DNA of 64,000 nucleotides. Origin: Aliterella atlantica CENA595. GTDB taxonomy: Bacteria; Cyanobacteriota; Cyanobacteriia; Cyanobacteriales; Chroococcidiopsidaceae. Made by a program: the position numbers and the translations under genes. A model generated the notes under the pieces. It worked only from the letters and a program-made list of their open reading frames with translations, was not told the DNA's origin and did no database searches. The DNA lies in assembly GCF_000952155.1 (NCBI RefSeq), contig NZ_JYON01000001.1, positions 372,001 through 436,000 of the forward strand, in the 5' to 3' direction. This document shows positions 7,409-17,166 of this stretch, in pieces; within the stretch, counting starts at the first letter, position 1, and each line of letters opens with the position of its first letter.

Positions 7409-9325
7409 CTACGATCTTCTAGGGCGCTCAAAATCGGAAGCTGGTCTAAAATTCTGGGATGGTGAGTTTTTCAAAGCTTTGAGCATGAAATCGCGCCAAA
7501 TCGGTGCAACAAAAGTACCACCAGTAGAACCCTTACCTAAAGGTCGATAATTATCATTTCCTACCCATACAGCCGTTGCTAATTGCGGTACATAGCCTAC
7601 GAACCAAATATCGCGTTCGGAAGAAGTCGTACCTGTCTTTCCTGCGGCTGGACGACCGATTTGTGCCGCTTTACCAGTACCGTTATTAATAACTCCCCGC
7701 ATTACATCTGTTAGCGATGCTGCTGCCCAAGGTTCGAGGACTAATTGAGGTTTGGGCGTATTATCTAGCAATACATTACCCTTACTATCAGTTGCGCGGA
7801 CAATAATTGTCGGCGGTGACTGCCAACCATAGTTGGCAATAGTAGCATAGGCATTAGCCATCTCCAAAGGAGTTACCCCAATTGCTCCCAAAGGCAAAGA
7901 CGTGACTGGTTCCATTGGGCTATTAATGCCTAAAATGCGGCAGTTCTCGATTACCTTGTTCATGCCTACAGCACGTCCAATCTTAATCGCTGGAATGTTG
8001 CGCGATACTTCCAAAGCTTTGCGGATCGACATAGAGCCGCCAAAGGTACTATCGTAATTTTTGGGATAGTAATAGCCGCTAGCTTCTCTATATCTAACTG
8101 GAGTGTCAGCCACAACTGAATTGGGCGTATATTTGCCAGTAGCAAAAGCTGTGTAATAAACAAAAGGTTTGAACGCCGAACCTGGCTGACGGATAGCTTG
8201 AGTTGCGCGGTTAAACTCGCTCTTTTTCGGATCGACACCACCAACGATCGCTTTGATAAAATGAGTGCGCGGATCGATCGCTACCAAAGCCATTTGATCG
8301 GCACGAACACCTTGTCCGCGTATCCTTCTATGCCACTTAGTCACAGTTTCTTGCGCCTGTGCTTGCATTGTGGCATCTACTGTAGTTTGTACCCGCATTC
8401 CCCCTTTTAACATCGCATCGCGTCCGAAGCGCCCGATTAATTCCCGCGAAGCTGCATTTGTTACGTAGGGACTTGCGCTACCTTGGAACGATCTAATCTT
8501 GCCTAGTGTTATCTTTTGTTCGCGGGCTTTAGTTTCTTCTTGTGCCGTAATCCAGCCTAAATCTCGCATCCGTCGCAATACAGTGCGCTGCTGCCTTTTT
8601 GCCTCTTCCATATTCACAAACGGACTATATTCTTGGGGCGCTTTAATTAAACCTGCCATCATTGCTGACTCAGCTAATGTCAAACTCCCAACAGATTTAT
8701 TAAAGTAGGTGCGGGCTGCTGTTTGTGCGCCGTAGTTATTATGACCCCAATAAATTTGATTGAGGTACATTTCTAAAATTTGGTCTTTGCTTAAAATCTG
8801 CTCGATGCGAATAGCTAGCACTCCTTCAGCTAGCTTGCGGCTAAAAGTCCGTTGGCGGGAGAGAAAGACATTTTTCATCAACTGCATAGTTAGAGTTGAG
8901 CTACCTTCTCTAACTTCACCCTTTTGCCAGTTTACTACTATCGCCCGCCCCACACTGACAGGATTTATGCCTTTATGAAAATAGAAATTACTATCTTCGA
9001 TCGCAATTACAGCCCGTTTTAAATCTGGAGAAATCTTATTTAAAGGTACAACTTCGCGGTTGGCTTCACCGTGAAGACTAGCTAAGAGTTTGCCTTTGAT
9101 GTCGTATATATAGCTAGTTTCCGCAGGCGTAAAGGTGCGTAAAACTCTTACATCTGGCAGGTTGCGAAAACTAATTGCTAACCCCACTAATCCGCCTGCT
9201 GCGATCGCGCTCCCTACCATAGTTATAGCAAGTAGAGTGCCGCCAGTTACTTTACCAATATCTTTTATAAAGTCAAAACTAGGACTAGAACCTTTAGTTT
9301 TTTTGCGAACAATGCTTGATGACAC
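7409..9325 (-). CDS. Class A penicillin-binding protein 1A
   Basis: Bifunctional peptidoglycan synthase: glycosyltransferase (GT51) plus transpeptidase. 638 residues. A membrane anchor lies at about 28-52. The GT51 domain has the catalytic Glu110 in EDSNFYFHKGI and the EGSSTLTMQLMKN motif (140-152). The transpeptidase has SAFK (383-386) with the acylated Ser383, SRN (441-443) and KTGTT (563-567). Length matches cyanobacterial PBP1A/Pbp1-type enzymes. The gene is alone on this strand and diverges from tyrS over a 175-bp spacer, which must hold both promoters. Confidence 0.93.
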   Translation of the reverse strand: MSSSIVRKKTKGSSPSFDFIKDIGKVTGGTLLAITMVGSAIAAGGLVGLAISFRNLPDVRVLRTFTPAETSYIYDIKGKLLASLHGEANREVVPLNKISPDLKRAVIAIEDSNFYFHKGINPVSVGRAIVVNWQKGEVREGSSTLTMQLMKNVFLSRQRTFSRKLAEGVLAIRIEQILSKDQILEMYLNQIYWGHNNYGAQTAARTYFNKSVGSLTLAESAMMAGLIKAPQEYSPFVNMEEAKRQQRTVLRRMRDLGWITAQEETKAREQKITLGKIRSFQGSASPYVTNAASRELIGRFGRDAMLKGGMRVQTTVDATMQAQAQETVTKWHRRIRGQGVRADQMALVAIDPRTHFIKAIVGGVDPKKSEFNRATQAIRQPGSAFKPFVYYTAFATGKYTPNSVVADTPVRYREASGYYYPKNYDSTFGGSMSIRKALEVSRNIPAIKIGRAVGMNKVIENCRILGINSPMEPVTSLPLGAIGVTPLEMANAYATIANYGWQSPPTIIVRATDSKGNVLLDNTPKPQLVLEPWAAASLTDVMRGVINNGTGKAAQIGRPAAGKTGTTSSERDIWFVGYVPQLATAVWVGNDNYRPLGKGSTGGTFVAPIWRDFMLKALKNSPSQNFRPASDFERPRRS

Positions 9326-9500
9326 AGTTATTTCAATTCCTCACTTGTAATAGCAATGACGTAAAAAAAGCAGAACGCGGATCGGGCTTGGAAAATAAAT
9401 CTTACTTGGAGAAAAGGTTTATTAAATTTTCAGGAAACAAAGATCCTTAATTTTTGCAATTATAGTAGTCTGACAGCCAAACTACATAAGTATATTTCTA

Positions 9501-10847
9501 GTGAATGTAATTAATTTAACCAAAAACTTGCCAAAAAGTTGTCTGGAGTCAAGAGAAAATAGCACTTCCCCGTTTCACAGTCAATATTCTCATCGGCTGC
9601 ACCAAGTAATAAATAATGTTACTGAAATTAAAGGCAATGTCTCCACTGCTAATAATTGGCTGCGTCGAGGTATTACAGAAATTTTCCCCGATCGCCCTGA
9701 TTCTGACAATCCAGCGGAAAGCCTAGAGTGCTTGCTAGCTAATGCAAATCGACCTTTGCGAGTAAAGTTAGGCATAGATCCAACTGGTTTGGACATTCAC
9801 CTAGGGCATAGTATTCCAGTGCGGAAATTGCGATCGTTTCAAGATGCGGGACATACAGCAGTTTTAATTATCGGCGACTTTACGGCGCGAATTGGCGACC
9901 CTACAGGCAAATCAGAAGTGCGCCGTCAGCTAACTGAGGAGATGGTAGCGCAGAACGCACAAAATTATCTAGATCAAGTCCGCCCGATTTTAGATTTTGA
10001 CACGCCAGGTAGGTTAGAAGTTCTTTACAACTCCCAATGGCTAGCAAAGCTAGATTTAGCAGAAATATTAGCCTTGCTCTCAACTATGACTGTAGGGCAA
10101 ATGCTCGCCAAAGAAGGCTTTAACGAGCGCTTTTTGCAAGAAAATCCAATTTACTTACACGAATTTCTCTATCCATTAATGCAAGGCTACGACTCGGTAG
10201 CTGTAGATGCTGATGTAGAATTAGGCGGAACAGATCAAAAATTTAATATTGCTGTCGGGCGAGATTTACAAAAGCATTTTGGCAAAAAGCCTCAATTTGG
10301 GCTATTAATGCCAATTTTGATCGGTACAGACGGCACGCAGAAGATGTCAAAGTCTTTAAATAATTATGTCGGCTTATCGGAAGATCCGCTGTCGATGTAT
10401 TCCAAGTTAGAAAAAACCCCCGATGACTTGCTAGAGCAGTATTTTGAGTTGCTGACAGATTTACCATTAGAACAATTACCAGCACAACCGCGCGATCGCC
10501 AAAAATTACTAGCTTTAGATATTGTTACCCAATATCACGGCAAGGAGGCAGCTTTGCAAGCCCAGCAAGCAGCTTTATCTTTGGTTGGCGGTAATACTAC
10601 TGCATCTTCTGCTGTACCGGAATTTTCTTTGTCAAGGTTGCAGTTTCCTACTAAGCTGGCAAATATTCTCAGTGCTAGTGGTTTGTGTAAGAGTAATGGC
10701 GATGCTAGAAGGCAGATTCAAGGAGGTGCTGTACGCTTGGATGGAGAGAAAATCGAGCAAGCAGATTTAGCGTTTGATAGTCCTGAAGATTTGTACGATA
10801 AGGTTCTCCAGCTTGGTAAATCTAAATTTATCCGTTTATCTCGATAA
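9501..10847 (+). CDS. tyrS: Tyrosyl-tRNA synthetase
   Basis: Charges tRNA-Tyr in the cytosol. 448 residues, class I fold, with HLGH (100-103) as the HIGH motif and KMSKS (281-285). The KMSKS form and absence of KFGKT put it in the TyrZ-like branch. An S4 RNA-binding domain occupies the C-terminus ([20 protein letters not shown]). The first ~50 residues before [13 protein letters not shown] are not part of the usual core; no ATG or GTG is found in frame downstream to replace the start at 9501, but a TTG start cannot be excluded. Confidence 0.93.
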   Translation: MNVINLTKNLPKSCLESRENSTSPFHSQYSHRLHQVINNVTEIKGNVSTANNWLRRGITEIFPDRPDSDNPAESLECLLANANRPLRVKLGIDPTGLDIHLGHSIPVRKLRSFQDAGHTAVLIIGDFTARIGDPTGKSEVRRQLTEEMVAQNAQNYLDQVRPILDFDTPGRLEVLYNSQWLAKLDLAEILALLSTMTVGQMLAKEGFNERFLQENPIYLHEFLYPLMQGYDSVAVDADVELGGTDQKFNIAVGRDLQKHFGKKPQFGLLMPILIGTDGTQKMSKSLNNYVGLSEDPLSMYSKLEKTPDDLLEQYFELLTDLPLEQLPAQPRDRQKLLALDIVTQYHGKEAALQAQQAALSLVGGNTTASSAVPEFSLSRLQFPTKLANILSASGLCKSNGDARRQIQGGAVRLDGEKIEQADLAFDSPEDLYDKVLQLGKSKFIRLSR

Positions 10848-10885
10848 AAATAAACGTGCTTTCTTTTGTTTTCCCGCGATATATC

Positions 10886-10911
10886 TAGACGTAGCACTGC
10901 TACGTCTCTAC
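10886..10911. repeat. Dispersed palindrome, GTAGAGACGTWGCA family
   Basis: Core AGACGTAGCA-C-TGCTACGTCT at 10887-10907, in the 71-bp gap between tyrS and pyrF. It belongs to the family of palindromes also at 17167-17219 (two copies), 33453-33481, 37144-37172, 41391-41419 and 41470-41498. It could end the tyrS transcript as a hairpin, but no U-run follows. Confidence 0.8.
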
Positions 10912-10918
10912 ATAAAAT

Positions 10919-11632
10919 ATGGCATCTTCTCAAATTATTGTTCCTTTGGATGTATCTACCGAAATAGATGCGATCGCTCTTATTGACCTATTACCAGAGG
11001 TTACTTTTTGGAAGGTTGGTTTAGAATTATTTGTTAGCACTGGCGCTAATATCTTAAAAACTCTTAAAAGTCGCCAAAAACGTATATTTTTAGACTTAAA
11101 ACTGCACGATATTCCTAATACTGTGGCTGGAGCAAGTCGGGCGGCGGCTCGTTATGGCGTGGATTTACTAACTATTCATAGCACTTGTGGCAAAGAAGCT
11201 TTAACTTTAGCTCATGCAGCTATCCAACAAGGTGCATCTGAGGCAGGTGTCCCGCCGACTAAATTAATTGCGATTACTGTACTTACAAGCTTATCTGCGC
11301 GGCAGCTAGCGTTTGAATTGAAGATTCCTTTGGAATTGCCAGATTACGCCTTACAAATGGCTCTAATGGCTCAAGAAGCAGGGCTAGATGGTGCTGTTTG
11401 TTCTCCCCAGGAAGTAGGGCAATTGAAAGATAGTTGTGGTAAAGATTTTCTGCTAGTATGTCCAGGAGTACGACCGAGTTGGGCAGATGCAGGCGATCAA
11501 AAGCGCAGTATGACTCCAAAACAAGCGATCGCATCTGGTGCAAATTATTTAGTTATCGGTCGTCCTATTACTGCTGCTAAAGACCCTGAAACAGCTTGGC
11601 AGCGGATTTGTGACGAACTTGGAGATGTGTAG
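10919..11632 (+). CDS. pyrF: Orotidine 5'-phosphate decarboxylase
   Basis: Last step of UMP synthesis: OMP to UMP plus CO2, in the cytosol. 237 residues, a TIM barrel of the type-1 PyrF family. Visible motifs: VPLDV near the N-terminus, the catalytic [10 protein letters not shown] tetrad (Asp-x-Lys-x-x-Asp), LTIHSTCG, and VCPGVRPSW plus YLVIGRPIT for phosphate binding near the C-terminus. Start ATG at 10919 precedes the conserved barrel by only six residues. Confidence 0.94.
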   Translation: MASSQIIVPLDVSTEIDAIALIDLLPEVTFWKVGLELFVSTGANILKTLKSRQKRIFLDLKLHDIPNTVAGASRAAARYGVDLLTIHSTCGKEALTLAHAAIQQGASEAGVPPTKLIAITVLTSLSARQLAFELKIPLELPDYALQMALMAQEAGLDGAVCSPQEVGQLKDSCGKDFLLVCPGVRPSWADAGDQKRSMTPKQAIASGANYLVIGRPITAAKDPETAWQRICDELGDV

Positions 11633-12194
11633 AGATAAGGGGGCTGGGGGGATCGAGTTTTATATTCTAGCTTTCTGGTTGGGAATTTTTGCTCATTTTT
11701 CTGTTAATGCTCAACAAAAGCCTGTTTCTAGTTGCCAACAGCAGGATGTAGAGACACTAACTAACCGATTAATCAAAGATTTACCTAGTTATACTAATCG
11801 CGTTACCCAGCGATCGCGTCGTCTTAAAAGAGTAGTTGATATCTACAGCTATGTCCTCTTAGCCGGAAGACCTGAATTTGCGCCATTATCTCTCGGTCCT
11901 GGTGTCTATGCTCCTACTGAGCCTACTTCTAGTCAAGAACCTCAACAAGTCTTTATCACAACGTTAGAGCGTCAATATACAGCAGGTAAGTTAGTGCAAT
12001 TGCAACAATATCATTGGCTATTTTTCACGCGCACAGATAGCGGCTGGCGACTTGCTTTTATGTTTTCTCGTACTGGTAATTATCCCAATAATCGACCGCC
12101 TACACCGCCTAGAGAAAGTAGTAATGGTGCAGTTGCTCAAGCTGTGCGGATTTGGTTGCGCGATTGTCAAGCTGGAACTTTGCGTTCTGGTTGA
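11625..12194 (+). CDS. Hypothetical exported protein
   Basis: About 189 residues from the ATG at 11625, which overlaps the pyrF stop by 8 bp; a GTG at 11610 is also in frame. A hydrophobic stretch [20 protein letters not shown] followed by QQ fits a signal peptide. The rest has [24 protein letters not shown] and [14 protein letters not shown], features of a conserved cyanobacterial secreted family I cannot name. Overlap suggests translational coupling to pyrF, not a functional link. Confidence 0.6.
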   Translation: MCRDKGAGGIEFYILAFWLGIFAHFSVNAQQKPVSSCQQQDVETLTNRLIKDLPSYTNRVTQRSRRLKRVVDIYSYVLLAGRPEFAPLSLGPGVYAPTEPTSSQEPQQVFITTLERQYTAGKLVQLQQYHWLFFTRTDSGWRLAFMFSRTGNYPNNRPPTPPRESSNGAVAQAVRIWLRDCQAGTLRSG

Positions 12195-12238
12195 ATCAAC
12201 TTGCTAAACTTACATTAGCGATCGCCCCAAAAGCAATT

Positions 12239-13003
12239 ATGTCTGTTGCCAAAGACTTAGAAATCATTGAAAGTCCGCCAGAAGATGTTATCTTTCCTCC
12301 AGGAGATTTATATAGCGACGAACCACCCTTGGAAAGCGACTTGCACCTGTGGCAAATATTTCTCTTGCTGCAATGCCTAGAATGGCACTGGCGAGATAGA
12401 AATGACTTTTATGCTGCGGGAAACTTAACAATTTATTACAGCCACAGGCGACGCAAATCTGAGGACTTTCGCGGACCTGATTTTTTTGCAGTTTTGGGAA
12501 CTGAACGCAAACATCGCAAAAGTTGGGTGGTTTGGCAAGAAGACGGCAAGTATCCCAATATAATTATCGAATTATTATCTGACTCTACGGCTAAGGTCGA
12601 TCGCGGCTTAAAAAAACAAATCTATCAAGATACATTCCGCACGCCTGATTACTTTTGGTTCCACCCAGAAACTTTAGAATTCGCAGGTTTTTGTCTAATT
12701 AGCGGTTCGTATCAGCCGATAGAACCTAACGATCGCGGCTGGTTGTGGAGTCAGCAACTAGAACTGTATTTAGGTATTTGCGATCGCAAGTTGCGCTATT
12801 TTACAGCAGAGGGGATATTAGTTCCCACTCCCCAAGAATTCGCCCAAGCACAAATTCAACTAGCACAGGAACAAACTCAACTAGCCCAGGAACAAACTCA
12901 GCTAGCCCAAGCACAAACTCAACTAGCAGAAGCACAAACCCAGCGAGCGGAAGCTTTAGCGGCTAAGTTGAGAGAATTAGGTGTAGACCCAGAAAACCTA
13001 TAA
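12239..13003 (+). CDS. Uma2 family (PD-(D/E)XK-like) putative endonuclease
   Basis: 254 residues from ATG at 12239. The core has GPDFFAVLG, KSWVVWQEDGKYPNIIIELLSDST (Asp/Glu active-site strand) and KIYQDTFRTPDYFWFHP-like sequence KKQIYQDTFRTPDYFWFHPE, typical of cyanobacterial Uma2 proteins (DUF820). The C-terminus is a coiled coil of near-perfect heptads LAQEQTQ (five to six copies) that ends RELGVDPENL. An in-frame upstream ATG at 12152 is unlikely because it would overlap the previous gene by 43 bp. Family function is unproved; many paralogues per genome are usual. Confidence 0.85.
   Translation: MSVAKDLEIIESPPEDVIFPPGDLYSDEPPLESDLHLWQIFLLLQCLEWHWRDRNDFYAAGNLTIYYSHRRRKSEDFRGPDFFAVLGTERKHRKSWVVWQEDGKYPNIIIELLSDSTAKVDRGLKKQIYQDTFRTPDYFWFHPETLEFAGFCLISGSYQPIEPNDRGWLWSQQLELYLGICDRKLRYFTAEGILVPTPQEFAQAQIQLAQEQTQLAQEQTQLAQAQTQLAEAQTQRAEALAAKLRELGVDPENL
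12844..12944 (+). repeat. 21-bp minisatellite encoding Gln-rich heptads
   Basis: About five 21-bp units (CAAACTCAACTAGCCCAGGAA and variants) in the 3' part of the Uma2 gene encode the heptad coiled coil. The unit is a whole number of codons, so copy-number change keeps frame. Confidence 0.75.
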
Positions 13004-13345
13004 GAATTGTAGTGTGTGTTGCCTTGCCAACGCGCCCTTGTGTCATCTCGCGACTAAGGTGCGAATCGCTACTTGTTACCGCATAAATTGTATTTCGTAC
13101 AATTAGTTACAAAAACCTTTACAAAAATTATCATCTACGTTACATTCATTACAGCAAAGACCGCAGACAAACAGATTTCTTGTAAAGAATGTATATTGCG
13201 TCGCGCGATCGCACGAGGTTAATCAATGCCTCTAGTTTTGCCTGTCTCATCGGCTTGCAAGTTCGTCAGGAAGTTAGCTAGATGGCTGTTGTTGCCATGT
13301 TTAGCTGCAATTTTTAGGTAATTAATAATTTTGGAGTCGGTGACA
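13004..13345 (+). promoter_or_regulatory. Upstream region of ocp
   Basis: 342 bp without a gene. A 7-bp inverted repeat AATTGTA-N5-TACAATT lies at 13086-13104. A GGAG at 13332-13335 lies about 10 bp before the ATG at 13346 and serves as ribosome site. A stretch TTGTAAAGAATGTATATTG near 13179-13197 contains possible -10 elements. No defined operator is recognised. Confidence 0.4.
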
Positions 13346-14305
13346 ATGACTTATACAATCGAGTCTGCTCAAAGCATTTTTTCTAACACGCAAATTCCCA
13401 GCCAAATTCCCGCTATTATCGCGCTATTTGACCAATTAAGTGTAGACGATCGCTTGGCATTACTTTGGTATGCATACACCGAGATGGGTAAAACAATTAC
13501 CCCCGCAGCCCCAGGCGCAGCCCGCCTGCAATTTGCAGAACGCTTGCTCAATGAAATTAAGCAAATGCCAAACGAAGGGCAAATGCAAGTTATGCGCGAA
13601 CTTGCTCTGCGCTCCGATACTCCAATTAGCCGCACCTATGGATACTTCAGCGTTAACACCAAGTTAGCATTCTGGTACGAATTGGGAGAATTGATGAAAC
13701 AAGGACTTGTTACTCCCGTACCAACTGGATATCAAATGTCTCCAGGCGTTGAGGTAGTTCTAGAAGCAATCAAAAAACTTGATGCTGGGCAGCAAATTAC
13801 TGTACTTCGCAACGCAGTTGTAGACATGGGTTACGATTCTGATGCTGCTAGCAGCGAAAATCGAGCAGCAGAACCAATGTTTAAACGTGCAGTACCAGCG
13901 CCAAGCAAAATTACAATTGCTGGCGTTATGGAACCTGCTGTACTTAACTATGTAGAAGCAATGAACGCCGATAACTTCAAGGCTGCTGTCGAGTTATTTA
14001 CAAGTGATGGTGCATTGCAACCGCCATTCCAAAAGCCGATTGTGGGGCGCGAAGCGATCGCCAAATATATGCAAGAAGAAGCCCAAGGACTCAATATGAT
14101 GCCTCAACAAGGTATTTGCGAGACTAAAGCAGATGGTTCCAAGCAGATTAAAGTTACAGGTGTTGTGCAAACTCCTTGGTTTGGTGTCAATGTAGGCATG
14201 AATATTGCATGGAGATTTTTAATCAATCCCCAAGGCAAAATCTTCTTTGTCGCCATTGATATGCTTGCTTCTCCTCAAGAATTGCTCAATTTGCGTCCTA
14301 GATAA
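13346..14305 (+). CDS. ocp: Orange carotenoid protein
   Basis: Water-soluble photoprotective protein that binds a ketocarotenoid and quenches phycobilisome excitation under strong blue-green light. 319 residues from MTYTIESAQ; an upstream in-frame ATG at 13331 is less likely since GGAG serves 13346. N-terminal helical domain (1-160), linker (about 165-190), C-terminal NTF2-like domain (194-310). Key residues are present: Tyr44, Trp110, Arg155, Glu244, and in the C-domain Tyr202 and Trp289. Position 101, Trp in Synechocystis, is Phe here. No frp or crtW gene is next to it, so the OCP1/OCP2/OCPX class is left open. Confidence 0.95.
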   Translation: MTYTIESAQSIFSNTQIPSQIPAIIALFDQLSVDDRLALLWYAYTEMGKTITPAAPGAARLQFAERLLNEIKQMPNEGQMQVMRELALRSDTPISRTYGYFSVNTKLAFWYELGELMKQGLVTPVPTGYQMSPGVEVVLEAIKKLDAGQQITVLRNAVVDMGYDSDAASSENRAAEPMFKRAVPAPSKITIAGVMEPAVLNYVEAMNADNFKAAVELFTSDGALQPPFQKPIVGREAIAKYMQEEAQGLNMMPQQGICETKADGSKQIKVTGVVQTPWFGVNVGMNIAWRFLINPQGKIFFVAIDMLASPQELLNLRPR

Positions 14306-14321
14306 GTTTTCGCTCCTTAAA

Positions 14322-15029
14322 TTAATTTTCTAATTCGCTTTCATTAGGTTGAGAGCGAATTTCGTCTAATTTAGTCTTTACTAATTGAATATCTTGCCAC
14401 ATCAACCATTTCGGGCTACCTTGTTCGCGGGATGGGTTTCGCAGTAAATAAGCTGGGTGCAATATAGGCATACACAATCGCCCTTCCCATTCAATCCACG
14501 TACCGCGAATTTTTGTAATTCCGCTTTTATTTCCCGTTAAGCCTTTAACTGCGGTTGCACCAGTTAACAAGATAATTTTCGGATCGACTAAGCGGATTTG
14601 TTCTAAGATATAAGGCTTGCAAGCGGCAATTTCATCTGTTGTCGGGACGCGGTTATTGGGCGGACGACATTTGATAATATTGCAAACATAGGCATCTTCT
14701 TTAGCATCTAGATTGACAGAAGCAAGAATTTTGTCTAATAATTGTCCTGCTTTGCCCACAAATGGCAATCCTGTCTCGTCTTCATTTTGCCCTGGCGCTT
14801 CACCTACAATCATTATCGGTGCTTTGAGATCGCCTTTACCAACAACGGCGTGAGTGCGACTGTCTCCCAATCCACAGCGGTGACACTGGTTGCAATGTTG
14901 CGCTATCTCAGTTATGTCATTGTACGTACCAGGAGGAATAGGAATTTTGGCATCAGTAGGTATCAACTCTGGTTGAGTTGCTGTTAGTGGCGTGGATTCA
15001 AAGAGTGTAAGTTGTTCTTCGCTAGTCAT
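14322..15029 (-). CDS. Family 4 uracil-DNA glycosylase (4Fe-4S)
   Basis: Removes uracil from DNA to start base-excision repair. 235 residues. Four cysteines fit the iron-sulfur cluster of family 4 UDGs: Cys49, Cys52, Cys121 and Cys137 (last two spaced by 16). Motif A GEAPGQNEDETGLPFVG begins at 76 and motif B HPAYLLRNPS at 191. A 30-40 residue N-terminal leader rich in Thr/Pro precedes the core. Convergent with ocp over a 16-bp gap. Confidence 0.92.
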   Translation of the reverse strand: MTSEEQLTLFESTPLTATQPELIPTDAKIPIPPGTYNDITEIAQHCNQCHRCGLGDSRTHAVVGKGDLKAPIMIVGEAPGQNEDETGLPFVGKAGQLLDKILASVNLDAKEDAYVCNIIKCRPPNNRVPTTDEIAACKPYILEQIRLVDPKIILLTGATAVKGLTGNKSGITKIRGTWIEWEGRLCMPILHPAYLLRNPSREQGSPKWLMWQDIQLVKTKLDEIRSQPNESELEN

Positions 15030-15255
15030 GAAATCGGCTTGTAGCTTCTTTGTCTGCCTCTAATTCTAAACGTTGATAAGGACAAAGCTTGCTTAACATA
15101 GCTACGTCAAAAGTTATGAATTTAGGCGAATACTGTATAAAATAAGTCATGATTAAAGATAAGTCCACTATATTGACCGCCCTCGTACAAATTTGAGACG
15201 TTTAATTTAGCAGTAATTCAAAACTCATAACTCAAAACTATTATTTTGGGTGCTT

Positions 15256-15927
15256 ATGGCGAATTTTCCCCTATTTCGCGATCGCACTGATGCAGGCGAA
15301 CAGCTAGCGCAAGTTATTGATGCAACTATCTCGCAGGCAATAGAATCACCTCCACAAGTTGTTTATGCTTTACCTAGAGGCGGCTTACCAGTTGCGCTAC
15401 CAATAGCTCGCAAACTTAAATGTCCTTTAAGCGTTATTGTCTCTAAAAAAATTAGCCATCCCAAAAATCCCGAACTAGCTATTGGCGCTGTTACTACAAT
15501 AGGTAACGTATTATGGAACGAACAAAACCCTTATCCCAAGGACTTTGAACCACAAACAGCATTGCAACAAGCAGTCGCTACCGCCGAGGCGCAAATGGCT
15601 CAATTTAACCCTGCTTGTCCCCAAGTCTCGGCAACTGGGGCAGTTGCTATCATAGTAGATGATGGTATTGCTACAGGTATGACGATAGCAGTTGCCGCTC
15701 AAGCTATTAAAAAGCAACAACCTGCGGCGATTTGGCTGTGTGCGCCTGTTGCTCCTCCCTCATTGCTAAGTTGGCTGCAAACTTGGGGCGATCGCTTAGT
15801 TATACTGCATACGCCTGAATCTTTTTTCAGCGTCAGCCACTTTTACCAACACTTCGAGCAAGTCAAAACTATTGAGGCTATTGCTTGTCTGCATCAACAA
15901 TACGACTGGTTAAGTAAGACGAATTAA
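15256..15927 (+). CDS. Phosphoribosyltransferase
   Basis: 223 residues from the ATG at 15256 (GTG at 15250 is possible). It has the hood sequence VYALPRGGLPVALPIARKLK, the flexible-loop region KKISHPKNPELAIGAVT, and the PRPP motif AIIVDDGIATGMT (Val-Asp-Asp-Gly-x-x-Thr-Gly). This is the broad phosphoribosyltransferase group often called predicted PRTase in cyanobacteria. The substrate cannot be deduced. Gene stands alone; AACTCAAAACT repeats lie just upstream. Confidence 0.85.
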   Translation: MANFPLFRDRTDAGEQLAQVIDATISQAIESPPQVVYALPRGGLPVALPIARKLKCPLSVIVSKKISHPKNPELAIGAVTTIGNVLWNEQNPYPKDFEPQTALQQAVATAEAQMAQFNPACPQVSATGAVAIIVDDGIATGMTIAVAAQAIKKQQPAAIWLCAPVAPPSLLSWLQTWGDRLVILHTPESFFSVSHFYQHFEQVKTIEAIACLHQQYDWLSKTN

Positions 15928-16164
15928 AAGAATCTTTACAAACTCTCGCTTGTATGCATTAGCCATTTATAGGTAAAAAATGCTATGTTGAATTGCAAGT
16001 ACAGAGGAAGTCATCTGTTTGACATTGACTGACTGCATTTAGTTGGAAATACCTTGAGGCTGCAAAGTTTCTAAAGATCGAGCTACTTGCTAATCAGTTG
16101 ATATTTCAAAGCTTGAAGTCAAGCCAGGTTAGTACCAAACAGTTGCTATTAAATCATAACACCA

Positions 16165-16692
16165 GTGATAGAAAAAAGAAGAACCCGCGATTTACCCCAA
16201 ATAAACGAACGAATTCGCTTCCCCCAAATTCGAGTAATCGATAGTGATGGTTCGCAGCTAGGAATTATTACTCCTCAAGAAGCGCTAAAAATAGCTGAAG
16301 AACGAGAGCTAGATTTAGTCTTACTTAGCGATAAAGCCGAACCACCTGTTTGCCGAATTATGGACTACGGCAAGTATAAGTTTGAGCAAGAAAAGAAAGC
16401 TAGGGAAGCTAGAAAAAAGCAGCATACAGCGGATGTCAAAGAAGTTAAGATGCGCTATAAGATTGAGGAGCATGATTATAAAGTGCGGATCAATCAAGCC
16501 GAGCGTTTTCTAAAAGACGGCGATAAAGTAAAAGCGACGGTAATGTTTCGCGGTCGAGAAATTCAACACAGCGACTTAGCAGAAAGTTTGCTAAAGCGCA
16601 TGGCGACAGATTTACAAGCTTTTGGGGAAGTGCAGCAAGAACCCAAAAAAGAAGGGCGCAATATGATGATGCTAATTTCGCCTAAGAAGTAA
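16165..16692 (+). CDS. infC: Translation initiation factor IF-3
   Basis: Binds the 30S subunit and checks start-codon pairing. 175 residues from GTG at 16165: N-domain [18 protein letters not shown], linker rich in [10 protein letters not shown] (about 73-83), C-domain [20 protein letters not shown]. The frame is open upstream to TAA at 16150-16152, giving ATC ATA ACA CCA before the GTG. Homologues, as I recall them, often carry Pro-Val-Ile-Glu-Lys here, so the natural start may be AUA at 16156 (or AUC at 16153), like the rare AUU start of E. coli infC. No clear Shine-Dalgarno. A hairpin terminator follows. Confidence 0.93.
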   Translation: MIEKRRTRDLPQINERIRFPQIRVIDSDGSQLGIITPQEALKIAEERELDLVLLSDKAEPPVCRIMDYGKYKFEQEKKAREARKKQHTADVKEVKMRYKIEEHDYKVRINQAERFLKDGDKVKATVMFRGREIQHSDLAESLLKRMATDLQAFGEVQQEPKKEGRNMMMLISPKK

Positions 16693-16713
16693 TCAAGCTT
16701 GGCTGTAATTGAA

Positions 16714-16744
16714 AAGAGACGTTGTTAAACGTCTCTTCTTTTAT
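16714..16744 (+). terminator. Intrinsic terminator after infC
   Basis: A 10-bp perfect stem AAGAGACGTT / AACGTCTCTT (16714-16723 and 16728-16737) with a GTTA loop lies 21 bp after the infC stop and is followed by CTTCTTTTA. Strong and well placed for rho-independent termination. Confidence 0.7.
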
Positions 16745-16804
16745 GGGATGTAGTCCCCTTTTGTCTCATCAAAATAAAGGACTCATACAAGCCAGCGAAC
16801 TATT

Positions 16805-17014
16805 TTATCCCTGCTGATAGCCTTCGACTGTAAAGCCAGCAGCGACAATTGCTTGCTTAATAGTTTCTTCTGAGGCGGCTGAATCTACGGTGACAGTTTT
16901 ATCTTGAACGTTTACATCGACTTTGGCATCTGGTTCCATTGTATGGATAGAGTCTGTAATTGTTTCGCCGCAGCCAGCACACATGATATTTGGGACTTTG
17001 AGTTTAAGAGCCAT
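16805..17014 (-). CDS. Heavy-metal-associated (Atx1/CopZ-like) copper chaperone
   Basis: 69 residues from MALKLKVPN; an extra ATG at 17026 would add four residues. A single HMA fold with the metal-binding motif MCAGC (Met-Cys-x-x-Cys) near residues 11-15. Cyanobacterial Atx1 delivers copper to the thylakoid PacS and CtaA ATPases for plastocyanin and oxidase. No ATPase gene is adjacent here, so the partner is inferred from the family. Confidence 0.88.
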   Translation of the reverse strand: MALKLKVPNIMCAGCGETITDSIHTMEPDAKVDVNVQDKTVTVDSAASEETIKQAIVAAGFTVEGYQQG

Positions 17015-17166
17015 ACGAGAATACAAGTAGATTTCAGGCTTTAATTCTAAGGCTTAGAGGTGCGATCGCTCATTACCCTACAGTCAGATCGTGGGAAATC
17101 TACCAAAATGCGAAAATATCAATTACAAAATGTCACCATTGTAGAAGAAACGTTTTGTTATTTACT

